Shown here: positions 42,647 to 51,402 of the stretch, piece after piece
Numbering within the stretch: position 1 is the first letter of the stretch
Layout of the letters: each line of letters starts with the position of its first letter
Made by a program: the position numbers and the translations under genes
NCBI RefSeq assembly: GCF_009830125.1
Contig: NZ_WUPT01000002.1
Coordinates: forward strand, 372,001 to 436,000
Length of the DNA: 64,000 nucleotides
DNA from: Kangsaoukella pontilimi
GTDB taxonomy: Bacteria; Pseudomonadota; Alphaproteobacteria; Rhodobacterales; Rhodobacteraceae
Direction: 5' to 3'
Notes under the pieces: generated by a model
Told to the model about the DNA's origin: nothing
Databases searched by the model: none
What the model saw: only the letters and a program-made list of their open reading frames with translations

Positions 42647-44623
42647 TCAGAGCTTCAGACGGAACAGGGCAAAGCCGTCTGCTCCGTCACCTGCAGGGGC
42701 GATATCTACGCCTTTGAGGTCGTCGATATAGTCCGCCGCCTTTGGTCCGGTCTCAAACAGGACGGTCGCGCCCTCCATGGGAGCGAAGCGCCAGTTGGCG
42801 TCGGCTGACGGCTGGATTGTGCCTTGTTCGACGATATACCGCACGATGACGTCGCGGTTGGTGTCGGGCGCCTCGAAGATCACGGTCGAGCCGTCGGCGC
42901 CGGGGAACGATCCTCCGCCTGAGGCCCGGTAGTTGTTGGTGGCGATGATGAACTCCATGTCGTCCGTCACCGGCGCGCCATTGAAGGCGAGGTTTTTGAT
43001 CCGGTTGGCGTCGGGGTTCAACATCCCGCCCTTCGAGTCGTATTTTGAGGGCTCTGACAGGTCGATCTGATAGGTCACGCCGTCGATCACGTCGAAATTG
43101 TATGACGGGAAGTCGGGGTTCAGAAGGCGCTGTTCGTCCCCGTCCTTGTCGATCTGGTTGAACATGCCGGCCGAGCGCTCCAGCCAGTCGCGCACCTGCG
43201 CCCCGGTCACTTTCACCGCCCGGACCGTGTTTGGATAGAGATAGAGGTCGGCCACGTTCTTGATCGCCACGTCGCCCGCGGGCACGTCGGTGTAATACTC
43301 GGGTCCGCCACGACCGCCGGCCTTGAACGGCGCTGCGGCAGAGAGGACAGGAAGTCCTTCGTACTCCGTCCCTCTCATCATCTCTTCGATGTACCATTTC
43401 TGGGCGATCGAGACGATCTGGACCGAGGGATCGTCGGCCACCAGTGCGAAATAGCTATGCAACGGCGCGGCGGTCTTGCCCACGGCGCGGCGGACATAGG
43501 CCAGCGTTTCCTGATGGTCCGCGAAGGTGGCATCGAGCACCTTGTCCTCGCTTTCCACCAGCGCGGTGATCGATCGGTCCTCGTTCCGCTGGCTGATGGG
43601 GCGCGTCTCGACCGACTGATTGACCACGCGCCATTCGCCGGCGTCACGCTCGAGCATCAGGTCTATTACGCCCAGGTGCGAGCCCCAGAACCCGCCCATG
43701 GTCGCGGGCTTGCCGTGGATCAGACCGGCCTCGGCATCGACGGCGGCATAATCGGCATAGGTGGGCGAAGGGAAGACGAGGTGGCTGTGCCCGGTCAGAA
43801 GTGCATCGACCCCGTCCACGGCGGCGAGCGGCACACTGGCGTTCTCCATCATGTCGGTCTCGTCCGCCGAACCGATGCCCGAATGGCTGAGCGCGATGAT
43901 GATATCCGCGCCTTCTTCGCGCATCTGGGGCACATAGGCCCGCGCGGTCTCGAGGATGTCGCGGGCGGTGACGTTGCCCTCCAGGTGCTTGCGGTCCCAG
44001 TTCATGATCTGGGGCGGCACGAAGCCGATCAGACCCACCTTGATCGGGTGCGCCTCGCCCGCGCCATCGGTGAGCATCCGGTCGAGAATGACATAAGGGC
44101 GGATCAGCGTGGTGTCGGCGGTCGGGCTGCCGCCCCGTTCCTTGACCACATTGGCTGAGACGATCGGGAAATCCGCACCCGCAAGCGACTTCATCAGGAA
44201 GTCGAGGCCATAGTTGAACTCGTGATTGCCAAGGGTCGATGCATCGAAACCCACGGTGTTCATCGCCGTGATGATCGGGTGCATATCGCCCTCTTTCATG
44301 CCCCGCTCATAGGCGATGTAGTCGCCCATCGGATTGCCCTGAAGAAAGTCGCCATTGTCGAGCAAAAGCGCGTTCGTCGCTTCGGCGCGGATATCCGCGA
44401 TGTGGGCGGCGGTGCGGGCCAGACCGACCGTGTCGACGGGCCGGTCGCCGTAATAGTCGTAGGGCCAGACATGCACGTGCAAATCGGTCGTTTCCATGAT
44501 GCGCAGATGCGCCTGCCCCGCTGCGGCGCGAGCAGAGAACGGGTGCAGCATGGTCAGACTGGCGCCGGCGGTGCCGGCAAGAAAGGAACGGCGGGTCATG
44601 CCCGGAAAGACATAGCGTGTCAT
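42647..44623 (-). CDS. 2',3'-cyclic-nucleotide 2'-phosphodiesterase/3'-nucleotidase
   Basis: This large periplasmic enzyme, CpdB-like, hydrolyses 2',3'-cyclic nucleotides and 3'-nucleotides. From ATG 44623 it has 658 residues. A twin-arginine signal (MTRRSFLAGTAGASL) follows eight residues. The N-terminal metallophosphatase has METTDLHVHV, LLDNGDFLQGNP and LGNHEFNYG. The C-terminal 5'-nucleotidase domain has the nucleotide-stacking region around NNYRASGGGSFPG. The alternative start at 44599 would begin at the Tat motif. It is a single gene. Confidence 0.92.
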   Translation of the reverse strand: MTRYVFPGMTRRSFLAGTAGASLTMLHPFSARAAAGQAHLRIMETTDLHVHVWPYDYYGDRPVDTVGLARTAAHIADIRAEATNALLLDNGDFLQGNPMGDYIAYERGMKEGDMHPIITAMNTVGFDASTLGNHEFNYGLDFLMKSLAGADFPIVSANVVKERGGSPTADTTLIRPYVILDRMLTDGAGEAHPIKVGLIGFVPPQIMNWDRKHLEGNVTARDILETARAYVPQMREEGADIIIALSHSGIGSADETDMMENASVPLAAVDGVDALLTGHSHLVFPSPTYADYAAVDAEAGLIHGKPATMGGFWGSHLGVIDLMLERDAGEWRVVNQSVETRPISQRNEDRSITALVESEDKVLDATFADHQETLAYVRRAVGKTAAPLHSYFALVADDPSVQIVSIAQKWYIEEMMRGTEYEGLPVLSAAAPFKAGGRGGPEYYTDVPAGDVAIKNVADLYLYPNTVRAVKVTGAQVRDWLERSAGMFNQIDKDGDEQRLLNPDFPSYNFDVIDGVTYQIDLSEPSKYDSKGGMLNPDANRIKNLAFNGAPVTDDMEFIIATNNYRASGGGSFPGADGSTVIFEAPDTNRDVIVRYIVEQGTIQPSADANWRFAPMEGATVLFETGPKAADYIDDLKGVDIAPAGDGADGFALFRLKL

Positions 44624-44811
44624 GAGACGGAATGCTCCCTGAAGATGCGATGAATTTATCCGATCAGTTTGGCACGGCACTCCGTATCGGAAAGCGAAAT
44701 CGACGCTTGGCGTTGCGGCAGGCGGCAAGATGCCGGAAGCATGGGCGCTTTCGCGGTTTACCGGCAGGCGGGGTCATGCCAAACCCGCCGTACCACTCAC
44801 GGGAACGGACG

Positions 44812-45771
44812 ATGCGACAGGGCGAATCGGTGACCTTCGGCACTTCGGGGCTGGACCGGGCGGCGGCGCTGCGGGCCGATGCGGCGCGGTTGGGCGAAAT
44901 GCTGGCGTCCGGACCCGTGGTCCTGCCTGTCTGGCGGGGGAAGCCCTGTCTCGATGCCCAGACGCGCGCGGCCTTCTGGGTGTCCGCCGATCACAAGGTT
45001 CTGACCCATGCCGACGAGGCGCCGGTCTTCCTCGGTCTGGACAACGGAACGCCACGCTTCGCGCAGGACATCTCCGGCTGGGATCCCGAGGCGCTGCCGG
45101 ACACGCTTGGTGCATTTCACGACCCGTCCGAACAGCGACATCCGGCGCTTGGCGATGGTGCCGTCTTTGCCGAGCTTCGCGCCAATATGACCCGTCTCAC
45201 CCGCCGCGATGCCGAGCTTGTCGCGACGGCGCGGGCGATCCTCGGTTGGCATGAAAGTCACGGGTTCTGCGCGAATTGCGGCACGAAAAGCGTGATCTCG
45301 AACGCCGGGTGGCAGCGCGACTGTCCCGCCTGCGGACGCCACCATTTCCCGCGCACCGACCCTGTCGTCATTATGCTTATCACCCATGGCAACAGCGTTC
45401 TGATGGGGCGCAGCCCCGGTTGGCCCGAGGGGATGTATTCGCTGCTGGCGGGCTTCGTCGAGCCGGGCGAGACCATCGAGGCCGCTGTCCGCCGCGAGAC
45501 CTTCGAGGAGGCAGGCGTTACCGTGGGGGAGGTGCGCTATCTCTCCTCGCAACCCTGGCCTTTCCCCTCGTCGCTGATGTTCGGATGCGAGGGCCACGCG
45601 ACATCCGCCGAGATCAGGATCGACCCGAACGAGATCGAGGATGCGCTCTGGGTCAGCCGTGAAGACATGATGCAGGCCTTCGCCGGCGCGCATCCCCTTA
45701 TTAAGCCCGCGCGCAAGGGGGCCATCGCGCGCTTCCTGATCGAGAACTGGCTTGCCGACCGGCTGGACTGA
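44812..45771 (+). CDS. nudC: NAD(+) diphosphatase
   Basis: NudC cleaves NAD(H) to NMN and AMP and can remove NAD caps from RNA. From ATG 44812 it has 319 residues. It shows a zinc ribbon with Cys153, 156, 171 and 174, the Nudix box GFVEPGETIEAAVRRETFEE at 214-233 and following, and the NADH-specific SQPWPFPSS at 246-254. The ATG at 44776 would add 12 residues; the chosen one gives the usual ESVTFGTSGLDRAA start. Ribosome site is weak. Confidence 0.95.
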   Translation: MRQGESVTFGTSGLDRAAALRADAARLGEMLASGPVVLPVWRGKPCLDAQTRAAFWVSADHKVLTHADEAPVFLGLDNGTPRFAQDISGWDPEALPDTLGAFHDPSEQRHPALGDGAVFAELRANMTRLTRRDAELVATARAILGWHESHGFCANCGTKSVISNAGWQRDCPACGRHHFPRTDPVVIMLITHGNSVLMGRSPGWPEGMYSLLAGFVEPGETIEAAVRRETFEEAGVTVGEVRYLSSQPWPFPSSLMFGCEGHATSAEIRIDPNEIEDALWVSREDMMQAFAGAHPLIKPARKGAIARFLIENWLADRLD

Positions 45772-45786
45772 CGGCAGAACGCGCCC

Positions 45787-46245
45787 ATGAACCTGACCGC
45801 CCGAGAAGATATCGACGCGCCCAAGGACGCCGTTTTCGCGGCAGTCACCGATTTCGACCGGTTCGAGCGTCGGCTGATGCGGCGCGGCATCGACGTCTTG
45901 CGCGACGAGAGCCACGCTGACGGTCTCGTGGGCCTCCGCTGGCGTGCGCCCTTCGACTGGAAGGGCAAGCGCTATGACATCGAAGGCGAACTGGTCTCGA
46001 TCGAGCCGGATGACGGGTTCGCCGTCGAGGCGCATTCCTCGGGTCTGATCTGCCTCGGCGTGGTGGATCTTGTCGCGCTTTCCAAGACGCGGACCCGGCT
46101 GATGGTGTCGCTCGACATTCGCGCCACGTCACTCTCGGCTCGGCTTCTGATCGGCTCGCTCCGGCTGGCGGGGGGCACGATCGAGCACCGCTTTCAGGAG
46201 CGGGTGTCGTCCTTTGCGCGGGAGTTGCCGGGGGCTCTGGGTTAG
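45787..46245 (+). CDS. SRPBCC (START-like) family protein
   Basis: The 152 residues begin MNLTAREDIDAPKDAVFAAV, the first strand and helix of the SRPBCC/Bet v1-like cavity fold. They continue with VGLRWRAPFDWKGKRYDIEGELVS strands and a C-terminal helix (TIEHRFQERVSSFARELPG). Such proteins bind hydrophobic ligands. It lies 15 bp after nudC and may be its operon partner. Function is unknown. Confidence 0.83.
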   Translation: MNLTAREDIDAPKDAVFAAVTDFDRFERRLMRRGIDVLRDESHADGLVGLRWRAPFDWKGKRYDIEGELVSIEPDDGFAVEAHSSGLICLGVVDLVALSKTRTRLMVSLDIRATSLSARLLIGSLRLAGGTIEHRFQERVSSFARELPGALG

Positions 46246-46303
46246 TCGCCATCGTGATTGATGCGCGCGGGCGACGGAGGAATGGGCTGCAGGAGGAATT
46301 CCT

Positions 46304-46711
46304 TTGGATCAACAGGTATCGGGCAGCTGTCTTTGCGGAGCGGTGAGATTTCTCATCTCTGGCGCGTTCGAGAGTTTCTTTCTGTGTCACTGTTCGCGTT
46401 GCCGAAAAGACAGCGGCTCGGCTCATTCCGCAAACCTTTTCTCATCCAAAGCCGAGATCGAATGGTTGGCCGGACTTGACCACGTCAGGACGTTTCAGCT
46501 TCCCTCCACGCGCCACGTGAAGAGCTTCTGCTCGGCCTGCGGTTCTGCAGTTCCGATGCTGCAAGCGGACAAAGCCCTTTTGGTCGTGCCGGCAGGCTCC
46601 TTGGACAGTCGCCTCGACATCCGGCCAGACGCGCGCATCTGCTACGCCAGCCGGGCTGAATGGACGGATCAACTGGCGCCGGTTCCCACGGTTGATGGCC
46701 TTCCTGGCTAG
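46304..46711 (+). CDS. GFA family protein (Mss4-like fold)
   Basis: The 135 residues follow the GFA pattern, named for glutathione-dependent formaldehyde-activating enzyme: zinc-ligand cysteines Cys9, Cys11, Cys28, Cys30, Cys33 and Cys76, Cys79 in CLCGAVRF, CHCSRCRK and CSACG. The start is TTG 46304, seven bases after AGGAGG; no ATG in the frame fits. Substrate is unknown, since most members lack proof of the name-giving activity. Confidence 0.87.
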   Translation: MDQQVSGSCLCGAVRFLISGAFESFFLCHCSRCRKDSGSAHSANLFSSKAEIEWLAGLDHVRTFQLPSTRHVKSFCSACGSAVPMLQADKALLVVPAGSLDSRLDIRPDARICYASRAEWTDQLAPVPTVDGLPG

Positions 46712-46787
46712 ACGCTTTCGGAAAGGGCGGTCAGCGAATGCATTCGTTGTCCATTGCCGGGGCTCCCATCTCTGGTTGGGGCCACTC

Positions 46788-47231
46788 CTAGAAGGCGCCG
46801 CTTTCGAGAAGCCTGAGGCGGGGCTGGTGTCTTGCGTTGTATAGATATCTCGCCCATGCAGCGAAGAGAGGCGTCAATAGCCCTGCTTCAATCTCGATCG
46901 TGTCGGTCAGAACGCTTCCGCCCTCGTATGGGGTAATGGACAGGGTGTGCCGCCAACTTTTCACTCCGGCTCCTTTTTCTACCGAACGCAAGATCATCTC
47001 CGCGTCGTCGCATTCTAGAACATCCATGTGATAGGCCTGCTTGGGCAACTTGCCAAACAGGGAGACATCGACATCTATCGACTGCCCTGTTCGGGTGCGG
47101 CCGTCCGGCAGACCTTCGAACGCGACGATGCCCTCGGTAACGCGGCTCAATCCGTCATAGCTGGTCGCGAGGGCCCATAGCCGCTCTGCGCCAACGGGAT
47201 AGAAAAAGCGCGTGCGTATTGTTCTAGGCAA
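46788..47231 (-). CDS. SRPBCC family protein (polyketide-cyclase-like)
   Basis: The 147 residues contain the cavity fold with FYPVGAERLWALATSYDGLSR near the N-terminus and a C-terminal helix LFAAWARYLYNARHQPRL. The only usable start is TTG 47231 or a still rarer codon, with a weak AGGGAT upstream, so the N-terminus is uncertain. It is unrelated in position to the other SRPBCC gene at 45.8 kb. Function is unknown. Confidence 0.75.
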   Translation of the reverse strand: MPRTIRTRFFYPVGAERLWALATSYDGLSRVTEGIVAFEGLPDGRTRTGQSIDVDVSLFGKLPKQAYHMDVLECDDAEMILRSVEKGAGVKSWRHTLSITPYEGGSVLTDTIEIEAGLLTPLFAAWARYLYNARHQPRLRLLESGAF

Positions 47232-47309
47232 ATTCGTAATCCCTGATCTTGGTGCTCGATTGACTGATGTTTTGCACCGTCCATCACGCTGAACGGTCGC
47301 TTTACGCAG

Positions 47310-48113
47310 TCACCGCCCCAGCTTGGCGTGCACCTCGTCGAGGTCGATCTCGCCCACCGGCATCTTGTTGCCGGGGTTCTCGAAATCGTAGCGGAAGAGG
47401 TCGAAATCGCGTTTGTAGATCTCGTAGGTCAGGTGCATCGACAGGTCGTCGAAGAACTCTTCGACCTTGTGCGCCATTTTCGGCCCGTGGCCTGCGCTTT
47501 CGTTGAAACGGGGAATCTCGCCCAGATCGACCGGAACAGGTGTTTCGACCGCGTCCAGAACCGCCTGCATTCCGTCGTTGAACTGCTCGGTCCAGAAGAT
47601 GCGGTCATAGCGGCCGCCGTTCACGATGAAGGTCGAGATATGGCCCGACATGGATGACCAGTGGATGTCGGGGTCCATGGGCTTGCGGAACCGGATCGTG
47701 TCGCGCGCGAAAAGCAGGAAACGGCGGAACATGGCGATCTGGTCGAAATCCCCCTCAACCTCGATCCCGTATTTCTGCGCCAGTTGCGGCACGAGGTTGC
47801 CGCGATAGCGTTGGCCGTTCCGCTGAATGCCGGCGATCTTGTCGAAGAAGGACGACAGAATGCGGTTGTAGGGGTTGCGGACGAAGCTGAAGGCGAAGCT
47901 CTTGTGTTCGGTCACGTTGGCTTCGATCCGGGGCTTCGAGGCCTCGAGCGCCCACTTGTGCAGGCCTTCGGTCGCGTCGTGGATGTCGCCGTCGAAAAAG
48001 CGGCCATGATCCGAGTAATGCATGATCTGGCCGATGGTCGAGCAGGCGCATTTCGGCACGACCCGATAGACCATGCTTTCGCTCTCGGTCATCCAGGTGC
48101 CGGGAAACCCCAT
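47310..48113 (-). CDS. Sulfotransferase family 2-like protein
   Basis: The 267 residues have the PAPS-binding loop VPKCACSTIGQ near residue 18 and the 3'-phosphate motif SFVRNPYNRILSSF near 80, as in the sulfotransferases that act on carbohydrates. ATG 48113 gives the conserved start MGFPGTWMTESESMVYRVV; the frame remains open far upstream without conserved sequence. It is divergent from a GT14-type glycosyltransferase 147 bp away, so sulfation of a glycan is a reasonable guess. The acceptor is unknown. Confidence 0.85.
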   Translation of the reverse strand: MGFPGTWMTESESMVYRVVPKCACSTIGQIMHYSDHGRFFDGDIHDATEGLHKWALEASKPRIEANVTEHKSFAFSFVRNPYNRILSSFFDKIAGIQRNGQRYRGNLVPQLAQKYGIEVEGDFDQIAMFRRFLLFARDTIRFRKPMDPDIHWSSMSGHISTFIVNGGRYDRIFWTEQFNDGMQAVLDAVETPVPVDLGEIPRFNESAGHGPKMAHKVEEFFDDLSMHLTYEIYKRDFDLFRYDFENPGNKMPVGEIDLDEVHAKLGR

Positions 48114-48260
48114 CTTGCCCGCTTGCCCCCTACTCAAATGCTCAAATCCGGCCCTTTGGGCCCCAATTTCCGTGACAGAAGCAAAAAACGGAGGGTTCTT
48201 CAATCCAAAGTCTTGGGGTATCTGTGGTTCGGGGCACAAGAGCAGGGAAGAACGAGGGGC

Positions 48261-49838
48261 ATGGCGCAGATCGCGTATCTCCTTCTTTGCCACAAGGATG
48301 TGGAGGCGATCGTCGCACAGGCCGAGCGTCTGACGGCGATGGGCGATACCGTTTCGATCCATTTCGACGCGCGCTCGCCGCGTGCCGATTACGATCACAT
48401 GGTCGCGTCTTTGGCCGGGAACCCCAACGTGGTCTTCGCGGCCCGGCGCAAGAAATGCGGCTGGGGCGAGTGGAGCCTTGTGGATGCCACGCTCGAGGCG
48501 CTCAAGGCCGCAGTCCATGCTTTTCCAAGGGCTACGCATTTCTACCTGACTTCAGGCGATTGTATGCCGATCAAGACGGCGGAATACGCACGTCAGTATC
48601 TGGACCGGTGGGATGCCGATTTCATCGAAAGTTTCGATTTCTTCGAGTCCGACTGGATCAAGACCGGGTTCAAGGAAGAACGGCTGATCTATCGGCACTG
48701 GTTCAACGAACGCAGTCAGCCCAAACGGTTCTACACCTCGTTCAACCTTCAGAAGCGGTTGCACGTGACGCGCAGAGTGCCCGCGGACATCCGCGTTATG
48801 ATCGGCTCACAGTGGTGGTGTCTCAGGCGCCAGACCGTCGAGGCGATCCTCGATTTCTGCGCGGCGCGGAAGGACGTGCTGAGGTTCTTCCGCACGACCT
48901 GGATCCCCGACGAGACGTTCTTCCAGACGCTTGTGCGCCACCTTGTACCCGGCGACGAGATCGAGACACGGACACTGACATTCCTGATGTTCTCGGACTA
49001 CGGGATGCCGGTGACATTTTACAACGATCACTACGACCTGCTTCTGGCGCAGGATTTCCTGTTCGCGCGCAAAATCAGCACCGAGGCGCATGAATTGAAG
49101 CGCAGGCTGGGCGCGCTCTATTCCGAGACCGGGCGATCGTTCAGCGTTTCGAACGAAGGAGAGCGGCTTTACACCTTTCTGACAGGCCGGGGCCGGATCG
49201 GGGAACGCTTCGCGCCGCGTTTCTGGGAAAAGGATGCAACCATCGGGCGCGAGCGCTCGCTCATGATCGTCACCTGCAAGAAATGGCACGTGGCGAAGCG
49301 ACTTCTGGACCGGGTGGGTTCGGTGTCGAACGTGCCGCGTGTCGAATACCTCTTCGACGAAGAGGCGACGCCTTTGCCCGATCTTGGGGGCATTCAGGCG
49401 ACGCTTGCGAAACGGACGCGGCACCGCCGTGCCCTGATGCGGATGCTCTTCGACTATTACGAGACCGACCGGCTGATGATCTGTCTCGATCCTTCGAACC
49501 TGGACCTGTTCCGCGACTTCTACGCGGACCGGAGCGAGACGCGCCTTCTCGAGATCGAGTGCCAGTACTCCGACACCTATCTCGAAGGTCACGCCAAGCG
49601 GGTCGGCTTGGCCAGCGACCAGACTCCGGCAGAGGGTTTCCGGACGCTGCTCCCCACGATCCGGAACGACGTTGCTCATGAAAGCGAGATGCTCAGGGAC
49701 CAGAATTTCCCCGAATTCTATCGGATGCTCGAACGCGCGCGGCCCGAGGACAATGCCGAACCCCTTTCGAAATTCCTGAGGATCGACCGGCAAAAGGCCT
49801 TGGATATCGCGCGCACCGACTATCTCTTTGTGGACTGA
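48261..49838 (+). CDS. Core-2/I-branching-like glycosyltransferase with DUF5928 domain
   Basis: The N-terminal half resembles GT14 beta-1,6-N-acetylglucosaminyl- and xylosyltransferases: MAQIAYLLLCHKDVEAIV, FYLTSGDCMPIKTA near residue 95, then SQWWCLRRQTVEAI and WIPDETFFQTL. The C-terminal third is the alphaproteobacterial DUF5928-type domain, with MIVTCKKWHVAKRLLDRVG and ending near ALDIARTDYLFVD. The total is 525 residues. The ATG at 48261 after GAGGGGC is the start; the frame is open 600 bp further upstream, but that region is the sulfotransferase gene on the other strand. The product may be a sulfated surface glycan. Confidence 0.86.
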   Translation: MAQIAYLLLCHKDVEAIVAQAERLTAMGDTVSIHFDARSPRADYDHMVASLAGNPNVVFAARRKKCGWGEWSLVDATLEALKAAVHAFPRATHFYLTSGDCMPIKTAEYARQYLDRWDADFIESFDFFESDWIKTGFKEERLIYRHWFNERSQPKRFYTSFNLQKRLHVTRRVPADIRVMIGSQWWCLRRQTVEAILDFCAARKDVLRFFRTTWIPDETFFQTLVRHLVPGDEIETRTLTFLMFSDYGMPVTFYNDHYDLLLAQDFLFARKISTEAHELKRRLGALYSETGRSFSVSNEGERLYTFLTGRGRIGERFAPRFWEKDATIGRERSLMIVTCKKWHVAKRLLDRVGSVSNVPRVEYLFDEEATPLPDLGGIQATLAKRTRHRRALMRMLFDYYETDRLMICLDPSNLDLFRDFYADRSETRLLEIECQYSDTYLEGHAKRVGLASDQTPAEGFRTLLPTIRNDVAHESEMLRDQNFPEFYRMLERARPEDNAEPLSKFLRIDRQKALDIARTDYLFVD

Positions 49839-49854
49839 CAAGAGGACCCTCGCC

Positions 49855-50220
49855 ATGAGCTATGACGACCACAACATCTTCGCCAAGATCCTGCGCGGCG
49901 AGATCCCGAGCCAGACCGTGAAGGAAACCGAGCATACTCTGGCCTTCAAGGACATCGCGCCGCAGGCTCCGCATCATGTTCTGGTGATCCCCAAGGGCGC
50001 ATACGTGACCGCCGACGATTTCGCAGCGAACGCGAGCGAGGCCGAGATCGTGGATTTCTGGCGGACCTTCGGTGACATCGTCGCCGAGCTTGGCGTGGCG
50101 GCGGACGGTTATCGCATCATCTCGAACGCGGGTCGGGACGGGCTTCAGGAGGTGCCGCATTACCATCTGCATATCCTTGCAGGCCGTAGCATGGGGCCCA
50201 TGCTTCTCAAGACGGACTGA
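49855..50220 (+). CDS. HIT family nucleotide hydrolase
   Basis: The 121 residues are a histidine-triad protein of the HINT type: DHNIFAKILRGEIPSQ at the start and the triad HYHLHIL near residue 106. HINT proteins hydrolyse adenosine 5'-monophosphoramidates and related compounds. AGAGG before ATG 49855 selects this start over one nine codons upstream. It lies 16 bp after the glycosyltransferase and is probably in the same transcript. Confidence 0.93.
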   Translation: MSYDDHNIFAKILRGEIPSQTVKETEHTLAFKDIAPQAPHHVLVIPKGAYVTADDFAANASEAEIVDFWRTFGDIVAELGVAADGYRIISNAGRDGLQEVPHYHLHILAGRSMGPMLLKTD

Positions 50221-50232
50221 ACCGGAGAAGGA

Positions 50233-51189
50233 TCAGGAAAACGCTGCGTGGTCGCCAAGCGCTACGCTGGAGCGTCCCTCCAGCACATCGCGGTAATGGT
50301 CAAAGAGCCGATCCTCGCCGAAACTGGGGGTGGCTTCGCGGCTGTAGTTTCCTGAAGCATCCAGCGCCAACATGGATTCGGTGGCGTAGTACCGCCCGAT
50401 CCGCGCGAAGTCGGCCTTGTCGCGCGCGCTGGCCGAAACCCGACCGGCGAGTGACAGAGCGGTTATGATGGTATCCATCATGCGCACCGGAACCCGTCTG
50501 AAACGGGGGGCACGGCCTGTCAGGCGGAACAACTCCTCGCCCATCTCCAATGGTGTCAGGGCGGGGCCGGGGCCGCCGATGGGCAGGATACGATCCTGCT
50601 TGTCGGCGTCGTTCAGACAGGCCGCGATGTACCGTCCCAGATCCCGGTCGGAAATCGGCGTGCAGCTGGTCAGTTGTCCGTCACCGAACAGAAGGTAAGG
50701 GCGGCCATCACGCACCCGCGCGATCTGACCCGACAGCGATTTGAAAAAGGCGGTGGGGCGAACGATGGACCACGTGAGCCCGGACGATTTCAGATGCTCT
50801 TCCGCGACCAGTTTGGCCCGCTGGAATTCAAGCTGGGGCCGCTGCACGCAGATGGCCGACAACAGCACCACGTGGCGGATACCGCCGGCCTTCGCGGCGT
50901 CGATGGCGCGGACCGTTGCGGCGTGGTCGATCTCCCACGCGTCGCGGGGAAGGCCGGTGCGCGAGGCAAGGCAGATGACGAGCGCGTCGAAACCCTCTGC
51001 GTGCTGCCTTTCCAGGTGAAGCGGCGCGCCGCGTCGTATGCTCAGAGCGTCGGGCAACCCATCCGCGTCCGACCCCTCCCGAACCAGCGCCGTCACCCTG
51101 TGACCCGCCTCGGTCAGGCCGATGGCGGCCCCGCGCCCGGCGGTGCCGGTCGCGCCGAGGAGGAGGACGGAGAGGGGCGGTGCGGTCAT
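50233..51189 (-). CDS. NAD(P)H-dependent reductase, probably BciA-type 8-vinyl reductase
   Basis: The 318 residues form an atypical SDR with LLLGATGTAGRG near residue 9, LSAICVQRPQLEFQRAKLVA near 125 and SIVRPTAFFKSLSG near 150. The C-terminal IGRYYATESMLALD, followed by a TPSFGEDRLFDHYRD motif, closely follows what I recall of BciA and plant DVR, which reduce the 8-vinyl group of divinyl (proto)chlorophyllide. No other pigment genes lie in the window. ATG 51189 has a poor ribosome site. It may also be a general NAD(P)H-binding protein. Confidence 0.7.
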   Translation of the reverse strand: MTAPPLSVLLLGATGTAGRGAAIGLTEAGHRVTALVREGSDADGLPDALSIRRGAPLHLERQHAEGFDALVICLASRTGLPRDAWEIDHAATVRAIDAAKAGGIRHVVLLSAICVQRPQLEFQRAKLVAEEHLKSSGLTWSIVRPTAFFKSLSGQIARVRDGRPYLLFGDGQLTSCTPISDRDLGRYIAACLNDADKQDRILPIGGPGPALTPLEMGEELFRLTGRAPRFRRVPVRMMDTIITALSLAGRVSASARDKADFARIGRYYATESMLALDASGNYSREATPSFGEDRLFDHYRDVLEGRSSVALGDHAAFS

Positions 51190-51402
51190 GACCCGACCAA
51201 ACCGCGTTCGCCCGGGAAAGGAAAGGGGCCGCGCGCCGCGAGGGGCAGCGGCGGGTCGGACACCCAAGGTGCTGACCGGTGCAACGGGATCAGCAGGCGG
51301 GTCCCCGCCTGTGCCGAGGTGCCCTAATTCGCGGACAGGTGTCCGCCGTGTCGGTGGCTGGCGGTGGAAGTGGGCCGCGCGGACGCGGCCTCTATCCGCT
51401 CG

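Noticed and set aside
47661-48260. 200-codon upstream extension of the glycosyltransferase frame
   Set aside because: It lies antisense to the well-supported sulfotransferase gene, and the start with a ribosome site is at 48261.
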